The position numbers and the translations under genes were made by a program. 64,000 nucleotides of DNA from CAWCKS01 sp963763485 (GTDB lineage: Bacteria; Pseudomonadota; Alphaproteobacteria; Rhizobiales; Xanthobacteraceae), in assembly GCA_963763485.1 (NCBI GenBank), contig CAVXOW010000006.1, forward strand, positions 186,001 to 250,000. Reading direction: 5' to 3'. Numbering within the stretch: the first letter of the stretch is position 1; each line of letters opens with the position of its first letter. Under the pieces are notes generated by a model. The model did no database searches, had not been told where the DNA came from, and worked only from the letters and a program-made list of their open reading frames with translations. Shown piece by piece: positions 34,475 to 43,164 of this stretch.

Positions 34475-36271
34475 TCAACGAGTGCGTCTTAGTACGGCTG
34501 AGACGAAAGATTGGCTGGAAAGGTCATTTTCTGATGCCTGCGCCGGCGACGCAGATGCGTTCGCTGATGTTGCATCAACCAGCGCGCGCCGGTCTTTGAC
34601 GTAGCCGATCGGCACGCCAAGCCGCGAAATCGTAGCGACGATCTTACCATCCAGGATCTTGTCACAGCTGAGATGCGTCGGCGTGATGAAAAAGTCCGCC
34701 TGTCCCCACCGCTGCATCTGAATCCACCGTAGCCGGATTCGCTTCAACCGGCGCTCGAATGCGTAGCGTTCCCTTTCGAATGAAACGCGCTCGCCACATA
34801 CCGCGACGGTGTAGTCGCGGGGCGCAGCAGAGCCACCAATCCGCTCGGTCCCATCGAGGTACTCTTCGAGCTGAAAGACGGCCTCGGGCATGATATTGAC
34901 CCAATAGTCGGTCGCGTAAAGACGAGAAGCACCTTCCAACCCTCCGACAACGCGGTTGTAGTAGAGGTACTCGTACGGATGGAGGCGTAGCAGCACAGTG
35001 GCATTCCAGATAAACCATGCGCCCGCGGCGGCGAGCAAAGCAAATCCAAGTGGCTTCCTCCAAGACTCGAGTGTACTCGCTGCGGCATGGATCCCAATGC
35101 CAGCTAGGACGGCGATTGGCGGCAGCACGAACAGGAAGTGGCGAAGACCGGTGAAGGCAGGCCCACGGGCAATAATCTGACAAGCCAGCGGAAATGCCAC
35201 GGTGAGTGCGACGAGCGCGATCTCGCGGCGGCGGGACGGTCCCAAGTCGGCGTGGCGCGCGAGCGGTGAGGCGCCGGCAATCAACAATGCGATCGCGGCA
35301 CCACTAAGCGTCATCAGCGATACGCGGATCAGAATATAGATCGGCACGTAGAGGCGGGGGACAGTCTCCATCCGGTAGACCCTGCCGTCGAGCAGCGTTT
35401 CGATGTGATAATGAAAGTTGCCGAATTCAAACAGACCTCGGACGGGATTGAACAGCGCGAGCGCCGACCACGGCCATGCTGCGATCATGATGAGGTAGGC
35501 GAGCGCGAACGCGGGCATGAGATAGAGCGTCGATCGCATAACGAAGACACGGATCGCGCGAGATTGTCCGCGCTGGGGACGTGGCATCACCAGTAGAACT
35601 GCAAACGCGGCGTAGAACACCAACAGCAGGGCAAGCACGCGAATGCCGAGCGCACATCCAGCAAGCAGGCCGAAAACCAGAACATTGCTGAGCCGCGGAC
35701 GCGGCAATTCTCGCGCGATGCGGATCAACATGTAGCTAGCGCCGATCATCCCCGTTGCGAGCGGAATGTCCTTAGTGTGGTTGAACATCCCACCGTACCA
35801 GCAGCCGCAGACGGCCAGCGCGACCGCGGCAATGAAGCCAGCACGAGGTCCGCCAATCGTGCGCGCGGTGGCAGCGGTCGCGGCGATGCCGCCTATGCCA
35901 ATCAAAGCACAGAGGATATGCCTGATATCGTAGAGATCGAACGCCGGAAAGATCTCGCTTAAGCGCACTGCGGCGATATCAAACAGGCCGCCATAGAGGT
36001 AGAGGTCACGGAAGCCGAACACCGATCGGTCATCCATGCCGCTTCGGTAATACTGAAGGATCAATTCACCGTAATGATGCTGCAATCCCTCGTCGTTCGA
36101 GACCGCGTAATCGTGGAACGTCCACAACGCGATCGCGGTGAGGATTGCTAGCAGCAACGCAGTTGCGAGATCGAAGGCGTCGATCCGGCGCAGCAACTTT
36201 GGCAATATGGTTCGGCTGAAAATGTTCTCGGTGGTATCGGGTCCCGAGCCGTCGGCAATGATCTCGCTCAT
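34475..36271 (-). CDS. Polytopic glycosyltransferase-like membrane protein (ArnT/PMT type)
   Basis: 598-residue inner-membrane protein with about ten to twelve hydrophobic helices and a soluble C-terminal region of about 120 residues. The first periplasmic loop holds an acidic pair (DYAVSNDEGLQHHYGELI), and a later loop reads GCWYGGMFNHTKDIPLATGM, as in GT-C enzymes that use polyprenyl-phosphate sugars. It could glycosylate a lipid or protein at the cell surface; the substrate is unknown. ATG 36271 (MSEIIADGSG) is chosen over 36292. It stands alone, with the HPP gene 67 bases upstream on the same strand. Confidence 0.72.
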   Translation of the reverse strand: MSEIIADGSGPDTTENIFSRTILPKLLRRIDAFDLATALLLAILTAIALWTFHDYAVSNDEGLQHHYGELILQYYRSGMDDRSVFGFRDLYLYGGLFDIAAVRLSEIFPAFDLYDIRHILCALIGIGGIAATAATARTIGGPRAGFIAAVALAVCGCWYGGMFNHTKDIPLATGMIGASYMLIRIARELPRPRLSNVLVFGLLAGCALGIRVLALLLVFYAAFAVLLVMPRPQRGQSRAIRVFVMRSTLYLMPAFALAYLIMIAAWPWSALALFNPVRGLFEFGNFHYHIETLLDGRVYRMETVPRLYVPIYILIRVSLMTLSGAAIALLIAGASPLARHADLGPSRRREIALVALTVAFPLACQIIARGPAFTGLRHFLFVLPPIAVLAGIGIHAAASTLESWRKPLGFALLAAAGAWFIWNATVLLRLHPYEYLYYNRVVGGLEGASRLYATDYWVNIMPEAVFQLEEYLDGTERIGGSAAPRDYTVAVCGERVSFERERYAFERRLKRIRLRWIQMQRWGQADFFITPTHLSCDKILDGKIVATISRLGVPIGYVKDRRALVDATSANASASPAQASENDLSSQSFVSAVLRRTR

Positions 36272-36337
36272 GTCTCTCTTTAGATGTCTCAAACGACTTT
36301 CATTATAAACTTCAGTTGGTTCGCCCGGCGGAGATGT

Positions 36338-36823
36338 TCACCACCACCGTGTTGGCCAAATATCATTTCTGTTAGCACCTCGCGCGACGACGTTGTGCCA
36401 CACGAACGCGAACAGTGCGAGCAAGAGCGCACCGGCCCCAACCGGCACTACCAAAAAACTCCATGGCATGTTGTTGACAACCACTACCAACGGATCAATG
36501 CCAGCTGGCGGATGAAACGTGCCAGTTAGGTGCATCGCGACCATCGCCAGGCCAACCGCGAGCGCGGCAGCCCAGGCAGCTGGTCCGCATGATTTGACGA
36601 CAAGTAGGCCAATCACGGTTGATAAGATGTGCCCACCAACTAGTGCGCGCGGCTGTGCAGGCTCTGCTTTGGGAGAGCCCAATACCGTGACAATCGAAGT
36701 CGCGAACGGAATTGCGACCAGCGGAAACGCGGTTGTAGCGGAGAATGCTTCCATGCTCGCGATTGCGATGGCGCCGCCGGCGGCTCCCGCAAAGACGGCA
36801 AGAAACTGAGTACGGTCCAACAT
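36338..36823 (-). CDS. HPP family membrane protein
   Basis: 161-residue integral membrane protein with four helices and the family's His-Pro-Pro signature in HLTGTFHPPAGIDPLVVVVN. Also visible are IPFATSIVTVLGSPKAEPAQ and PRALVGGHILSTVIGLLV. HPP proteins have been linked to nitrite transport in plastids and cyanobacteria, but the bacterial role is generally unknown. ATG 36823 follows GAGCGGG; the frame extends to 36934 without similarity. Confidence 0.88.
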   Translation of the reverse strand: MLDRTQFLAVFAGAAGGAIAIASMEAFSATTAFPLVAIPFATSIVTVLGSPKAEPAQPRALVGGHILSTVIGLLVVKSCGPAAWAAALAVGLAMVAMHLTGTFHPPAGIDPLVVVVNNMPWSFLVVPVGAGALLLALFAFVWHNVVARGANRNDIWPTRWW

Positions 36824-36924
36824 CCCGCTCGAATTATGCAACAGTCGGAGGGATTGAGCCAGTCCGCCTTTTACCCGAGCCCTTTCACTTCGTCGAACCG
36901 GGGCGATCGATCCGCAAATGAAAG

Positions 36925-36946
36925 AGGCCGCCAACTGAGGCGGCCT
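36925..36946 (-). terminator. Hairpin at the resolvase remnant stop
   Basis: AGGCCGCC / GGCGGCCT (8-bp arms, loop AACTGA), followed on the minus strand by CTCTTTC. A weak terminator candidate. Confidence 0.4.
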
Positions 36947-37209
36947 TAGTCCAGCTCTGCGACGATAAATGGCACACGCTGCGCCATAAGCCCGGCCACG
37001 AATGCGGCGTGCCGGGAAAGCCGATCCAGCTTAGAGACTATGACGAAGCATTTGGCAGCGCGCGCGGCGCCAAGTGCAGCCTCTAACTGAGGCCGACGGT
37101 CAAGGGCGTCGGCGCCCTTCCCCGTCTCAGCCTCCGCGTATTCGCTGACTATCGCGAGGCCCGCGGCTGCGACGAAGCGTTCGATCGCCGCCCGTTGGGC
37201 CTCTGGCAC
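36946..37209 (-). pseudogene. Serine recombinase (resolvase) fragment
   Basis: 87 codons corresponding to the middle of a resolvase/invertase catalytic domain: EAQRAAIERFVAAAGLAIVS, DRRPQLEAALGAARAAKCFV and VIVSKLDRLSRHAAFVAGLM. The N-terminal strand with the catalytic Ser is missing (an in-frame TAA lies just upstream). The protein also ends at VPFIVAELD, where relatives run on into the long helix. Both ends are therefore lost and the piece cannot be active. It marks mobile-element debris at 36.9-38.6 kb. Confidence 0.7.
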
Positions 37210-37256
37210 TGTCGTCCATCTGCAGCGTTACCGAGGCATCGCGACCGCGTGAACTA

Positions 37257-37295
37257 AAACCGCCGCTGTGACCTCCGTTGGGCCAGCGGCGGTTT
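37257..37295 (-). terminator. Hairpin terminator downstream of the Flp pilin gene
   Basis: AAACCGCCGCTG (37257-37268) and CAGCGGCGGTTT (37284-37295), followed on the minus strand by TAG after a TTTT run. Nearly the same arms recur at 43648-43690. Confidence 0.6.
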
Positions 37296-37329
37296 CGTCT
37301 CAAGCCAGCCACGGCTCCTCGGTGGAAAG

Positions 37330-37491
37330 CTATTTCAGCGAGCTATTGATCGAGTTGAACTTGCCGCTCAGCGTTGTCCCGAGCGTGTTGACTGCGGTGA
37401 TGATCGCAAGCGCAATGCCCGCGGCAATCAGCGCATATTCGATAGCTGTCGCGCCTGAATTGTCCGAAAGAAAACGTTGGATTAGTTGCAT
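37330..37491 (-). CDS. Flp/Fap-type pilin
   Basis: 53-residue class IVb pilin subunit: a short leader (MQLIQRFLSDNSGATAIEYA) with the Gly-Ala-Thr-Ala-Ile-Glu-Tyr motif at which Flp prepilins are processed, then a hydrophobic helix (IAAGIALAIITAVNTLGTTL) and a short polar tail. ATG 37491 has AGGGG seven bases upstream. The tad assembly genes are not in the window; single flp copies scattered away from the tad locus are common in this group. It has its own terminator at 37257-37295. Confidence 0.9.
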   Translation of the reverse strand: MQLIQRFLSDNSGATAIEYALIAAGIALAIITAVNTLGTTLSGKFNSINSSLK

Positions 37492-37619
37492 GAGGTGCCC
37501 CTTTGCTATCGGAAATCGGAAGATGATTTCCGCGAGTCCCATAGCAAGGAGGAGTTACGAGGTCGTAATTTAACACCAAAAAGAATCTGTTAAAAATCCA
37601 CCGATTGAACGCCCCATGG

Positions 37620-37804
37620 CCGAAGGCGGGGGCGCAACGATGCGATCGAGTAGGACCCCCGAGGTCGAGTTCGTCGCGATAGTGCTTGCACAAGGGATCG
37701 ACGCCGGTAACCCGCGCAATGTCGGGCTCTGGGATACCGTAGGCCGCCATGGCCTCGACCTGGCGGCGCTGGGCGAGATCTGGCTTGTGTGCGCGGCGGC
37801 CCAT
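37620..37804 (-). pseudogene. Phage terminase-small-subunit-like N-terminal fragment
   Basis: The frame from 37804 starts RAHKPDLAQRRQVEAMAAYG and continues IPEPDIARVTGVDP, an HTH-like pattern of small phage proteins. It then reads LCKHYRDELDLG before it loses similarity at about 37,670 and runs into the flp promoter region. Relatives have one more residue in the DPxxLxKHYRDEL stretch, and about 80 more residues afterwards. I infer a 3'-truncated remnant. Confidence 0.5.
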
Positions 37805-38570
37805 TTATTTGCCGCCGTTGCCAGCGCGCTCAACGCCGACATCGGCAAATGATTTGCCGCCAGTCTCAAGCGTTGCCGTTGCTCCCGTAAATGCCTGCCA
37901 GCGAAGAAGGGCGACATCGACATAGGCCGGGTCGATCTCGATCGCGAGGCATGACCGACCGGTCATCTCGGCCGCGATGATCGTGGTTCCCGATCCGCTG
38001 AACGGCTCATAGATGGCCTGCCCTCGAAGAGTTGTTCTCGATCGGGCGCCGCATGCACTCGACCGGCTTCTGTGTCCCGCGGCCGTGTCCATCGTCGTCG
38101 CGTGCATTGATGGTCCAGAGCGTCGACTGCTTGCGGTCCCCGCTCCATTGCACTCCCGCGGTCCCACGCACGGCATACCAGCAGGGCTCGTGCTGCCAGT
38201 GATAGTGCCCACGGCTCAACGCAAAACGATCCTTGGCCCAGATGATTTGGGCGCGGATGTCGAAACCGGCGGCCTCAAGCGATTGCTGGACCCTGCCGGT
38301 ATACCAGCTGGCATGCCAGATATAAGCGACGGAGCCGGGGAACAACTCCCATGCCTCATGCCAATCGACGCGATCATCGTTGGCAACATGGCCTAGCTTC
38401 AGAGGATTGAGGTTTACTCCGGCGCGCTTTCGCCATTTGGGATCGTAGTTCACTCCATACGGTGGATCGGTGACCATCAGATGGGGAAGATGGGGTTTGA
38501 TCCCAGCGATTACCGATTGCACATCCACTGGCGAAGTGCTGTCGCCGCAAAACAGCCGATGCTTTCCCAA
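37805..38570 (-). pseudogene. DNA modification methylase remnant, truncated and frameshifted
   Basis: Codes for the methyltransferase half of a ParB/methylase-type DNA methylase. From a TTG at 38570 it reads GKHRLFCGDSTSPVDVQSVI and the catalytic motif VTDPPYGVNYDPKWRKR, then GTQKPVECMRRPIENNS. Near 38019-38035 the frame shifts by a net +1 (equally explained by two lost bases) into GQAIYEPFSGSGTTIIAAEM, the SAM-binding motif. It ends at 37805. The usual N-terminal ParB-like domain is absent upstream. With two lesions it is not expected to work. Confidence 0.75.
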
Positions 38571-38756
38571 TCCGAGGATTGCGTGAGATTGCGCTCTCAG
38601 CTCCCCCTGGCCGTAGCAAAGGATGTCCGCTCAACGGCAATAGGCGGACGTCAAACGATTACGGCGGTACGTCTGCCATGGGCCATGAGCCGACCTCGGA
38701 GCCCACGGCATTATTGCAACCAAAACCGAATTGGCGCATTCTAGGCTGGAAATGCA

Positions 38757-38835
38757 TGGGGATGGGGTTCCCCAAAACCGCTCGTCTTCGAGCTGATGAC
38801 CCCTACCGTATTTAATGCGGTGGGGCTCAGTTGCG
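38757..38835 (+). promoter_or_regulatory. Fluoride riboswitch (crcB motif)
   Basis: Structured leader RNA of the antiporter gene. All aptamer parts are visible: stem 1 GGGG (38758-38761) with CCCC (38770-38773), and the loop GGGGTT (38764-38769) pairing with GACCCC (38798-38803) as the pseudoknot. Stem 2 is GCTCG (38780-38784) with CGAGC (38789-38793), followed by the conserved CTGATGACCCCTACC. Downstream, GCGGTGGG (38817-38824) can pair with CCCGCCGC (38838-38845) and so prevent the terminator; without ligand, CCCC 38800-38803 could instead pair with GGGG 38822-38825. This predicts switching on by fluoride. Confidence 0.9.
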
Positions 38836-38861
38836 AACCCGCCGCAGTGGCGGGTTTTTTT
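38836..38861 (+). terminator. Terminator of the fluoride riboswitch
   Basis: AACCCGCC, loop GCAGT, GGCGGGTT, then a run of seven T. It ends 17 bases before the antiporter start codon, so it acts as the expression platform rather than ending an upstream gene. Confidence 0.85.
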
Positions 38862-38878
38862 ATGCGCAGGACGAGCTC

Positions 38879-40015
38879 ATGAATAATATTTGGCTGCAAT
38901 CGGCGCTGTGGATGGCGTTGGCATTCGTCGCCGCGCTTGGCTCACTTTGGATCACGATTTCGGCCGCACTCTTCGAGATCGTTGTCGGCGCCATCGCAGG
39001 CAACACGATAGGATTAGAGCTGTCACCCTGGATCAACTACATCGCCGGCGTTGGTGCAGTTGTTCTGACATTTCTTGCTGGCACTGACATCGATCCTCAT
39101 GTCGTCAAGAAGCATTTCGCCTCAAGCATCTCAATCGGGCTGATGGGTTTTTTCGCCCCTTATCTGGGCTGTCTACTTCTGGCTCGCTATGGGCTTGGCT
39201 GGCCGTGGGCCCAAGCGCAGATCGGTGGCATAGCGCTCTCAACGACATCGGTCGCAGTCGTATACGCCGTGATGGTGGAGACAGGATATAACCGCACTGA
39301 ACTCGGCAAGATCATTTTGGCTGCCTGCTTCATCAATGACATCGGCACCGTTCTGGCACTCGGCCTCGTCTTCGCGAACTACAATCTTTACCTTGCACTG
39401 TTTGTCGCCGTTACGGTTCTCGTCGTGGGATTGCTCCCCTGGATCGTGCCGCCAATATTTGCGATGTTCGGCAAACGGGCGAGTGAACCCGAAATCAAGT
39501 TTCTGTTCTTGGTGCTGTTTTTCCTAGGTGGTCTCGCAACCGTAGGGAAAAGCGAGGCTGTGTTACCGGCATATCTTGTTGGAATGGCATTGGCGCCGTT
39601 CTTCATGAAAGAACAAGAGCTTCAGCGCCGCATACGGGCGATCTGCTTTGCATTCCTGACGCCGTTCTATTTTCTCAAAGCTGGCTCGTTGATTGAAGCA
39701 AAGTCACTTGTCACAGGGGCGGCGCTTATCGGTCTCTTTCTCGGCGTGAAGATGCTGACCAAATTCTTCGGCATTCTTCCTTTGACGCGCTATTTCAGGT
39801 TCAAATCAGGCGAAGGCATGTACACCACGTTGATGATGTCAACGGGACTGACCTTCGGATCAATATCCGCCCTGTTTGGCCTGACCAATCACATCATTGA
39901 CCAAACTCAATACAGCATCCTGTTGACGGCGGTCATCGGGAGTGCCGTGGTGCCCACGTTGATCGCGCAGGTATGGTTTCAACCACATTTCGAGCCATTG
40001 GAGGAAGACGCTTAG
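38879..40015 (+). CDS. Cation:proton antiporter (CPA2/NapA-like) under fluoride control
   Basis: 378-residue inner-membrane carrier with about eleven to thirteen helices. Features of the NapA/KefB branch are TFLAGTDIDPHVVKKHF, LSTTSVAVVYAVMVETGYNR and CFINDIGTVLALGLVFANYN, where the Asn-Asp pair is the expected ion-binding site. It lacks the TrkA-N domain of Kef proteins. ATG 38879 follows AGGACGAGC, 17 bases after the riboswitch terminator. Antiporters and DUF190 genes are among those found behind fluoride riboswitches in other bacteria, so it probably helps survive fluoride. Direct fluoride transport is not shown. Confidence 0.9.
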   Translation: MNNIWLQSALWMALAFVAALGSLWITISAALFEIVVGAIAGNTIGLELSPWINYIAGVGAVVLTFLAGTDIDPHVVKKHFASSISIGLMGFFAPYLGCLLLARYGLGWPWAQAQIGGIALSTTSVAVVYAVMVETGYNRTELGKIILAACFINDIGTVLALGLVFANYNLYLALFVAVTVLVVGLLPWIVPPIFAMFGKRASEPEIKFLFLVLFFLGGLATVGKSEAVLPAYLVGMALAPFFMKEQELQRRIRAICFAFLTPFYFLKAGSLIEAKSLVTGAALIGLFLGVKMLTKFFGILPLTRYFRFKSGEGMYTTLMMSTGLTFGSISALFGLTNHIIDQTQYSILLTAVIGSAVVPTLIAQVWFQPHFEPLEEDA

Positions 40016-40061
40016 TAGCAACTGTGCCGCTGAGGCTCAGTAGAAACACAGGGGAAATGCC

Positions 40062-40424
40062 ATGCAGGTTCCAAAGGACGCGGTGCTGCTGCGGATTTTC
40101 TTCGGTGAGACCGATCGCTTTCAAGGTCACCCGCTCCATGAAGCCATCGTTCTGAAAGCACGCGAATTACACTTGGCTGGCGCGACCGTCTTACGAGGGC
40201 CTGTAGGGTTTGGGCATTCCAGCCGCCTCCACACCCCAAAAATGCTTAGGCTCTCATCTGACCTACCGATGGTGATCGAAATCGTGGATACCGAGGCGAA
40301 GGTCATGGGCTTCCTTCCAGTGCTTGACACAATGATGTCGAGCGGTCTGGTCACCTTGGAAAAGATTCAGGTCCTTCAATATGGAGCTGAGGGTCTGAGG
40401 CAGCGTGCAGGCTTGGAGCATTAA
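40062..40424 (+). CDS. DUF190 family protein
   Basis: 120-residue soluble protein of the DUF190 family (PII-like fold): DAVLLRIFFGETDRFQGHPL, the region LHLAGATVLRGPVGFGHSSR, DLPMVIEIVDTEAKVMGFLP and SGLVTLEKIQVLQYG. DUF190 genes are frequent partners of CrcB fluoride channels and of fluoride riboswitches. ATG 40062 has AGGGG eight bases upstream. It lies 46 bases after the antiporter and likely shares its riboswitch-controlled transcript. Confidence 0.9.
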   Translation: MQVPKDAVLLRIFFGETDRFQGHPLHEAIVLKARELHLAGATVLRGPVGFGHSSRLHTPKMLRLSSDLPMVIEIVDTEAKVMGFLPVLDTMMSSGLVTLEKIQVLQYGAEGLRQRAGLEH

Positions 40425-40495
40425 GCGGGCGGATCCCGAAACTGGGCGCCCGCAAATCAAAAGGGACGACCCATAAAGAGCCGCTCTAAACAAAA

Positions 40496-40523
40496 GCCCC
40501 GGCTCGATTTGCGAGGCCGGGGC
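40496..40523 (-). terminator. Hairpin in the gene-free stretch 40425-40860
   Basis: GCCCCGGC / GCCGGGGC arms with TTTTG on the minus strand side. It may end the antiporter-DUF190 transcript poorly (no T run on the plus strand) or act on the minus strand. No gene is seen between 40425 and 40860. Confidence 0.45.
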
Positions 40524-40860
40524 ACGGGCGCAAGAAGGGGACGCGCCCGAGGCCTCATCCTAAACAGAAACCAGTCCCGTTGCGCGCACACGAACCCGTG
40601 AGGAGGAGTGTGATTGTCGAGTTCTTGTACGCCGTGGACCGCACCAGCGACTTCCGCCTTGGGTCAATCTCGACCGCATCAACATGCTCGCGCTGAGTTC
40701 GCTTTGCCCCCGAACTCAGACATTGTTGGCGCCTGCCGACATGTCTCGAAGGTGCCGACCGGACATTCAATTGGCTTTAACGCCCCTAGATTTCAGGCTA
40801 GGCTTGACGCCAGATACCTATAGCCTGCGAACTTGAAAACATCGCTCTGAGGTTACGGCA

Positions 40861-41331
40861 ATGGCCGAGAAACTCGACATTGGTGCTTCGTTTCCCGAAA
40901 TCAAGGTTGCAGTGACATCAGGCGGATCCATCGTTCTGCCGCTTGGGCTCGACGGACGCTACAAGGTCATCCTGTTCTACCGCGGCCATTGGTGACCGTA
41001 TTGCCGCCGGCAGTTGGTCGGCTTCAATAATCTGCAAGCAGAACTCGACGCGCTCGACATCAAGGTCTTCGCGGCAAGTGTGGACTCAATCGACCGGGCC
41101 AGCGAAGTAGCAAATGAGGTGTATTTCCCAATTGGTTACGGCCTGACGCGTGAGCAGTCGGAAATGGTCGGTGGCTGGCATATGAGCCAGCGAGATGCGG
41201 TGCAGCCATCCGAATTTTTGCTTGATGCCAGCGGAAAGGTTGTCGCATCGAGTTACAGCGCAGGACCGATCGGTCGAATTGACGCGGCAGATGTGATCAA
41301 GCTGGTCAAATTATACGATTTGCGGAGATAG
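40861..41331 (+). CDS. Peroxiredoxin-like (seleno)protein; in-frame TGA at the redox position
   Basis: A single open frame of 156 codons from ATG 40861 (GAGG upstream) to 41331, interrupted only by TGA at codon 45 (40993-40995). The protein is of the AhpC/TSA thioredoxin-fold type: VILFYRGHW, then TGA, then PYCRRQLVGFNNLQAE, VFAASVDSIDRASEV and QPSEFLLDASGKVVASSYSA. Relatives have Cys where the TGA stands, so the site would read Sec-Pro-Tyr-Cys, and a hairpin resembling a bacterial SECIS begins four bases after the TGA. The frame on both sides is otherwise clean. The alternative is a nonsense mutation of TGC/TGT. It would reduce peroxides or thiols in the cytoplasm. Confidence 0.6.
40999..41029 (+). 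promoter_or_regulatory. SECIS-like hairpin after the in-frame TGA
   Basis: TATTG (40999-41003) pairs with CAATA (41025-41029), CCG (41004-41006) with CGG (41019-41021), and CC (41007-41008) with GG (41016-41017). T 41018 is bulged and the 7-base loop GGCAGTT opens with GG. A bulged U and loop G are features of SelB-binding hairpins. The loop begins 13 bases after the TGA, a little closer than usual. Confidence 0.5.
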
Positions 41332-41502
41332 ATTTCCCGACGCCGCCGGCGATGGTCAGCTGATCTCCCGACCGCAGACATTGAAACGTCAGGTCAGTGT
41401 ATCCGTTTGGTGCCAACTGCAGGCAAGCGGTGCGCGCTCGCCGCAAATGACTGCCATCGCACAGACATTCTCAGCGCACCGCAGCACTCAAGTTTCGATC
41501 AT

Positions 41503-41835
41503 TCAGGCCTGAACAGTCAGAATTTCGCCTAGCGGCTTCTTGATCTTGGCAGCTGCCGGAACTGTCGCATGTTCGGTTGGATGCCCGACGGCCAAGATCA
41601 TAAGCGGTTTCTCGGAGGAAGGCCGGCCCAGCAATGCGTTCAAGAACTTCATTGGATTGGGCGTATGGGTCAGTGCCGCGAGACCGGCTTGATGCAAGGC
41701 CACCAGGAGAAACCCGGTCGCGATTCCTACGCTTTCTGGAGCGTAGTAGTTCTTGAATCGGGTGCCGTCGTCGAAGCTGCCCCACCTTTGGGCAAATACG
41801 ACAATTAGCCAGGGCGCAATGTCCAGGTGAGGCTT
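41503..41835 (-). pseudogene. Nitroreductase-family C-terminal fragment
   Basis: An open frame without a start, entering near 41,835 (KPHLDIAPWLIVVFAQRWGS) and continuing KNYYAPESVGIATGFLLVAL and LTHTPNPMKFLNALLGRPSS, ending ILTVQA at 41503. This is the C-terminal half of an NAD(P)H nitroreductase. The N-terminal FMN-binding half is absent: upstream the frame meets a stop at about 41,869, and the neighbouring frame to 42032 is unlike the family. I infer a 5'-truncated relic. Confidence 0.65.
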
Positions 41836-42028
41836 TGCTCCCTTGATCGAACAACATCGTTCACTCGATCAAGGATTCTCATCTGTTCGCACACGCGACG
41901 AAAATCCACCAAGCCCCGGTCAACCAACTTGGACCGCTCGGACAGAGGTCTGCGATCCAAACCGACGACTTCGCTCTTCGTAGGCGGGCTCGGCAACCAT
42001 TGTTCGTCGTTCATTGGTGAGGTCCGCT

Positions 42029-42712
42029 TCATGCCGACAGTGAGATCGGATCGGAAATATCACGGCTCTTGTTCCGCACATTCCCGATCTTCGCCCTGTC
42101 AACCGGCCAGATCTTCAACGCTTCATCGGGACATGGCATCAGGAGCGCTTTCAACTCGTTGGGCGTAGCGCTCTGCTCTCCAAGCCATCGCGACCAGGTG
42201 TCAGGCGCGAGAACCACAGGCATCCGATCATGGAGCGCGCCGGCGATTTTGTTCGGTGGGCACGTGATGATCGTGCAGCTCTTGATGTGCTCGCCCTTGG
42301 GAGATTTCCACTCGTCCCACAAGCCCGCCATCACCATCAAGTCGTCGTCGGCCATTCCGATGGCGTATGGCTGCTTCTCCGGCTTCTTCCATTCGTAAAA
42401 GCCATCGGTGATGACAAGACAGCGCTGGCCTTTCTTCCAGGCATCGCGAAATGCTGGCGTCTTATCGACACTCTCCGCGCGTGCATTGGTCGATGCGAAC
42501 CCGACCTTGATGTCCTTCGCCCACCACGGCACGAGACCCCACCGCATCTGCTGCGGGATGCGCTTATCGTCCTCACGAACAGCAACAAGCATTGGATCGG
42601 TCGGGCATACATTCCACGATGCCGGGACGTTCGGGACCGCCGCAGCTTGATCGAACTTCAGCTTGATCCTGATCTGCGAGAAGTCAGTCCCGAGGCGTAC
42701 GCGCCCACACAT
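42029..42712 (-). CDS. SOS-response-associated peptidase (YedK/HMCES)
   Basis: Shields abasic sites in single-stranded DNA by forming a covalent link through its N-terminal cysteine. 227 residues beginning MCGRVRLG: the start must be ATG 42712, not 42718, because Cys2 is the active residue after Met removal. Other active-site parts are FASTNARAESVDKTPAF (Asn), ITDGFYEWKK (Glu) and ALHDRMPVVLAPDTW (His). It lies alone between remnants. Its presence next to mobile debris is common and probably has no special meaning. Confidence 0.93.
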   Translation of the reverse strand: MCGRVRLGTDFSQIRIKLKFDQAAAVPNVPASWNVCPTDPMLVAVREDDKRIPQQMRWGLVPWWAKDIKVGFASTNARAESVDKTPAFRDAWKKGQRCLVITDGFYEWKKPEKQPYAIGMADDDLMVMAGLWDEWKSPKGEHIKSCTIITCPPNKIAGALHDRMPVVLAPDTWSRWLGEQSATPNELKALLMPCPDEALKIWPVDRAKIGNVRNKSRDISDPISLSA

Positions 42713-43120
42713 GTTCAAACCTCACTTGCTGAAGTCATACCGGCTGGCCCGTTGCTTTGCGGTTCGTCCCTTATACCATCGCGTCCAGTGCTTGCCGCTC
42801 CCGAGGTCGCGTGGATTGAATGGCTCGCCACCGAATGCGTCCGAGAACGCCTGCGCCTCTCCGCCATCGGCGTCGGTGCGTTAGCTGCTCGCGCCTATTC
42901 GCAAATCGGCCTGCCGCTCGCGCGCTTGATCGAATGCATTCCCTAGCAGGCCAGGGGCACCTTCATGACGTCATGGCGAGGATCGTCGCCCGGCTCGGCT
43001 GCCGCGAATATTAGACGACGGCCTCAGCCCGACGCACTGTTCCTTAACTCCGGCACGTTAGCCTCAGCTCGTCGCGGGTCTTGTTTTGCGTACCGCGACC
43101 TTTCTGGATTGCATCAACAG

Positions 43121-43151
43121 CCCGCTGGTGGACCTCACCGGCGGGTTTTTT
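43121..43151 (+). terminator. Terminator hairpin just upstream of the cold-shock gene
   Basis: CCCGCTGGTG (43121-43130) pairs with CACCGGCGGG (43136-43145) over ten bases, loop GACCT, followed by TTTTTT. It ends 13 bases before ATG 43165. A second hairpin, GTCGCGG (43071-43077) with CCGCGAC (43093-43099), lies upstream. The remainder of 42713-43070 has no supportable gene. Confidence 0.75.
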
Positions 43152-43164
43152 CATCGATAAGCAA

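Noticed and set aside
42230..42946. Plus-strand frame overlapping the YedK gene
   Set aside because: Most of it is antisense to a clear YedK protein; the remainder lacks family character.
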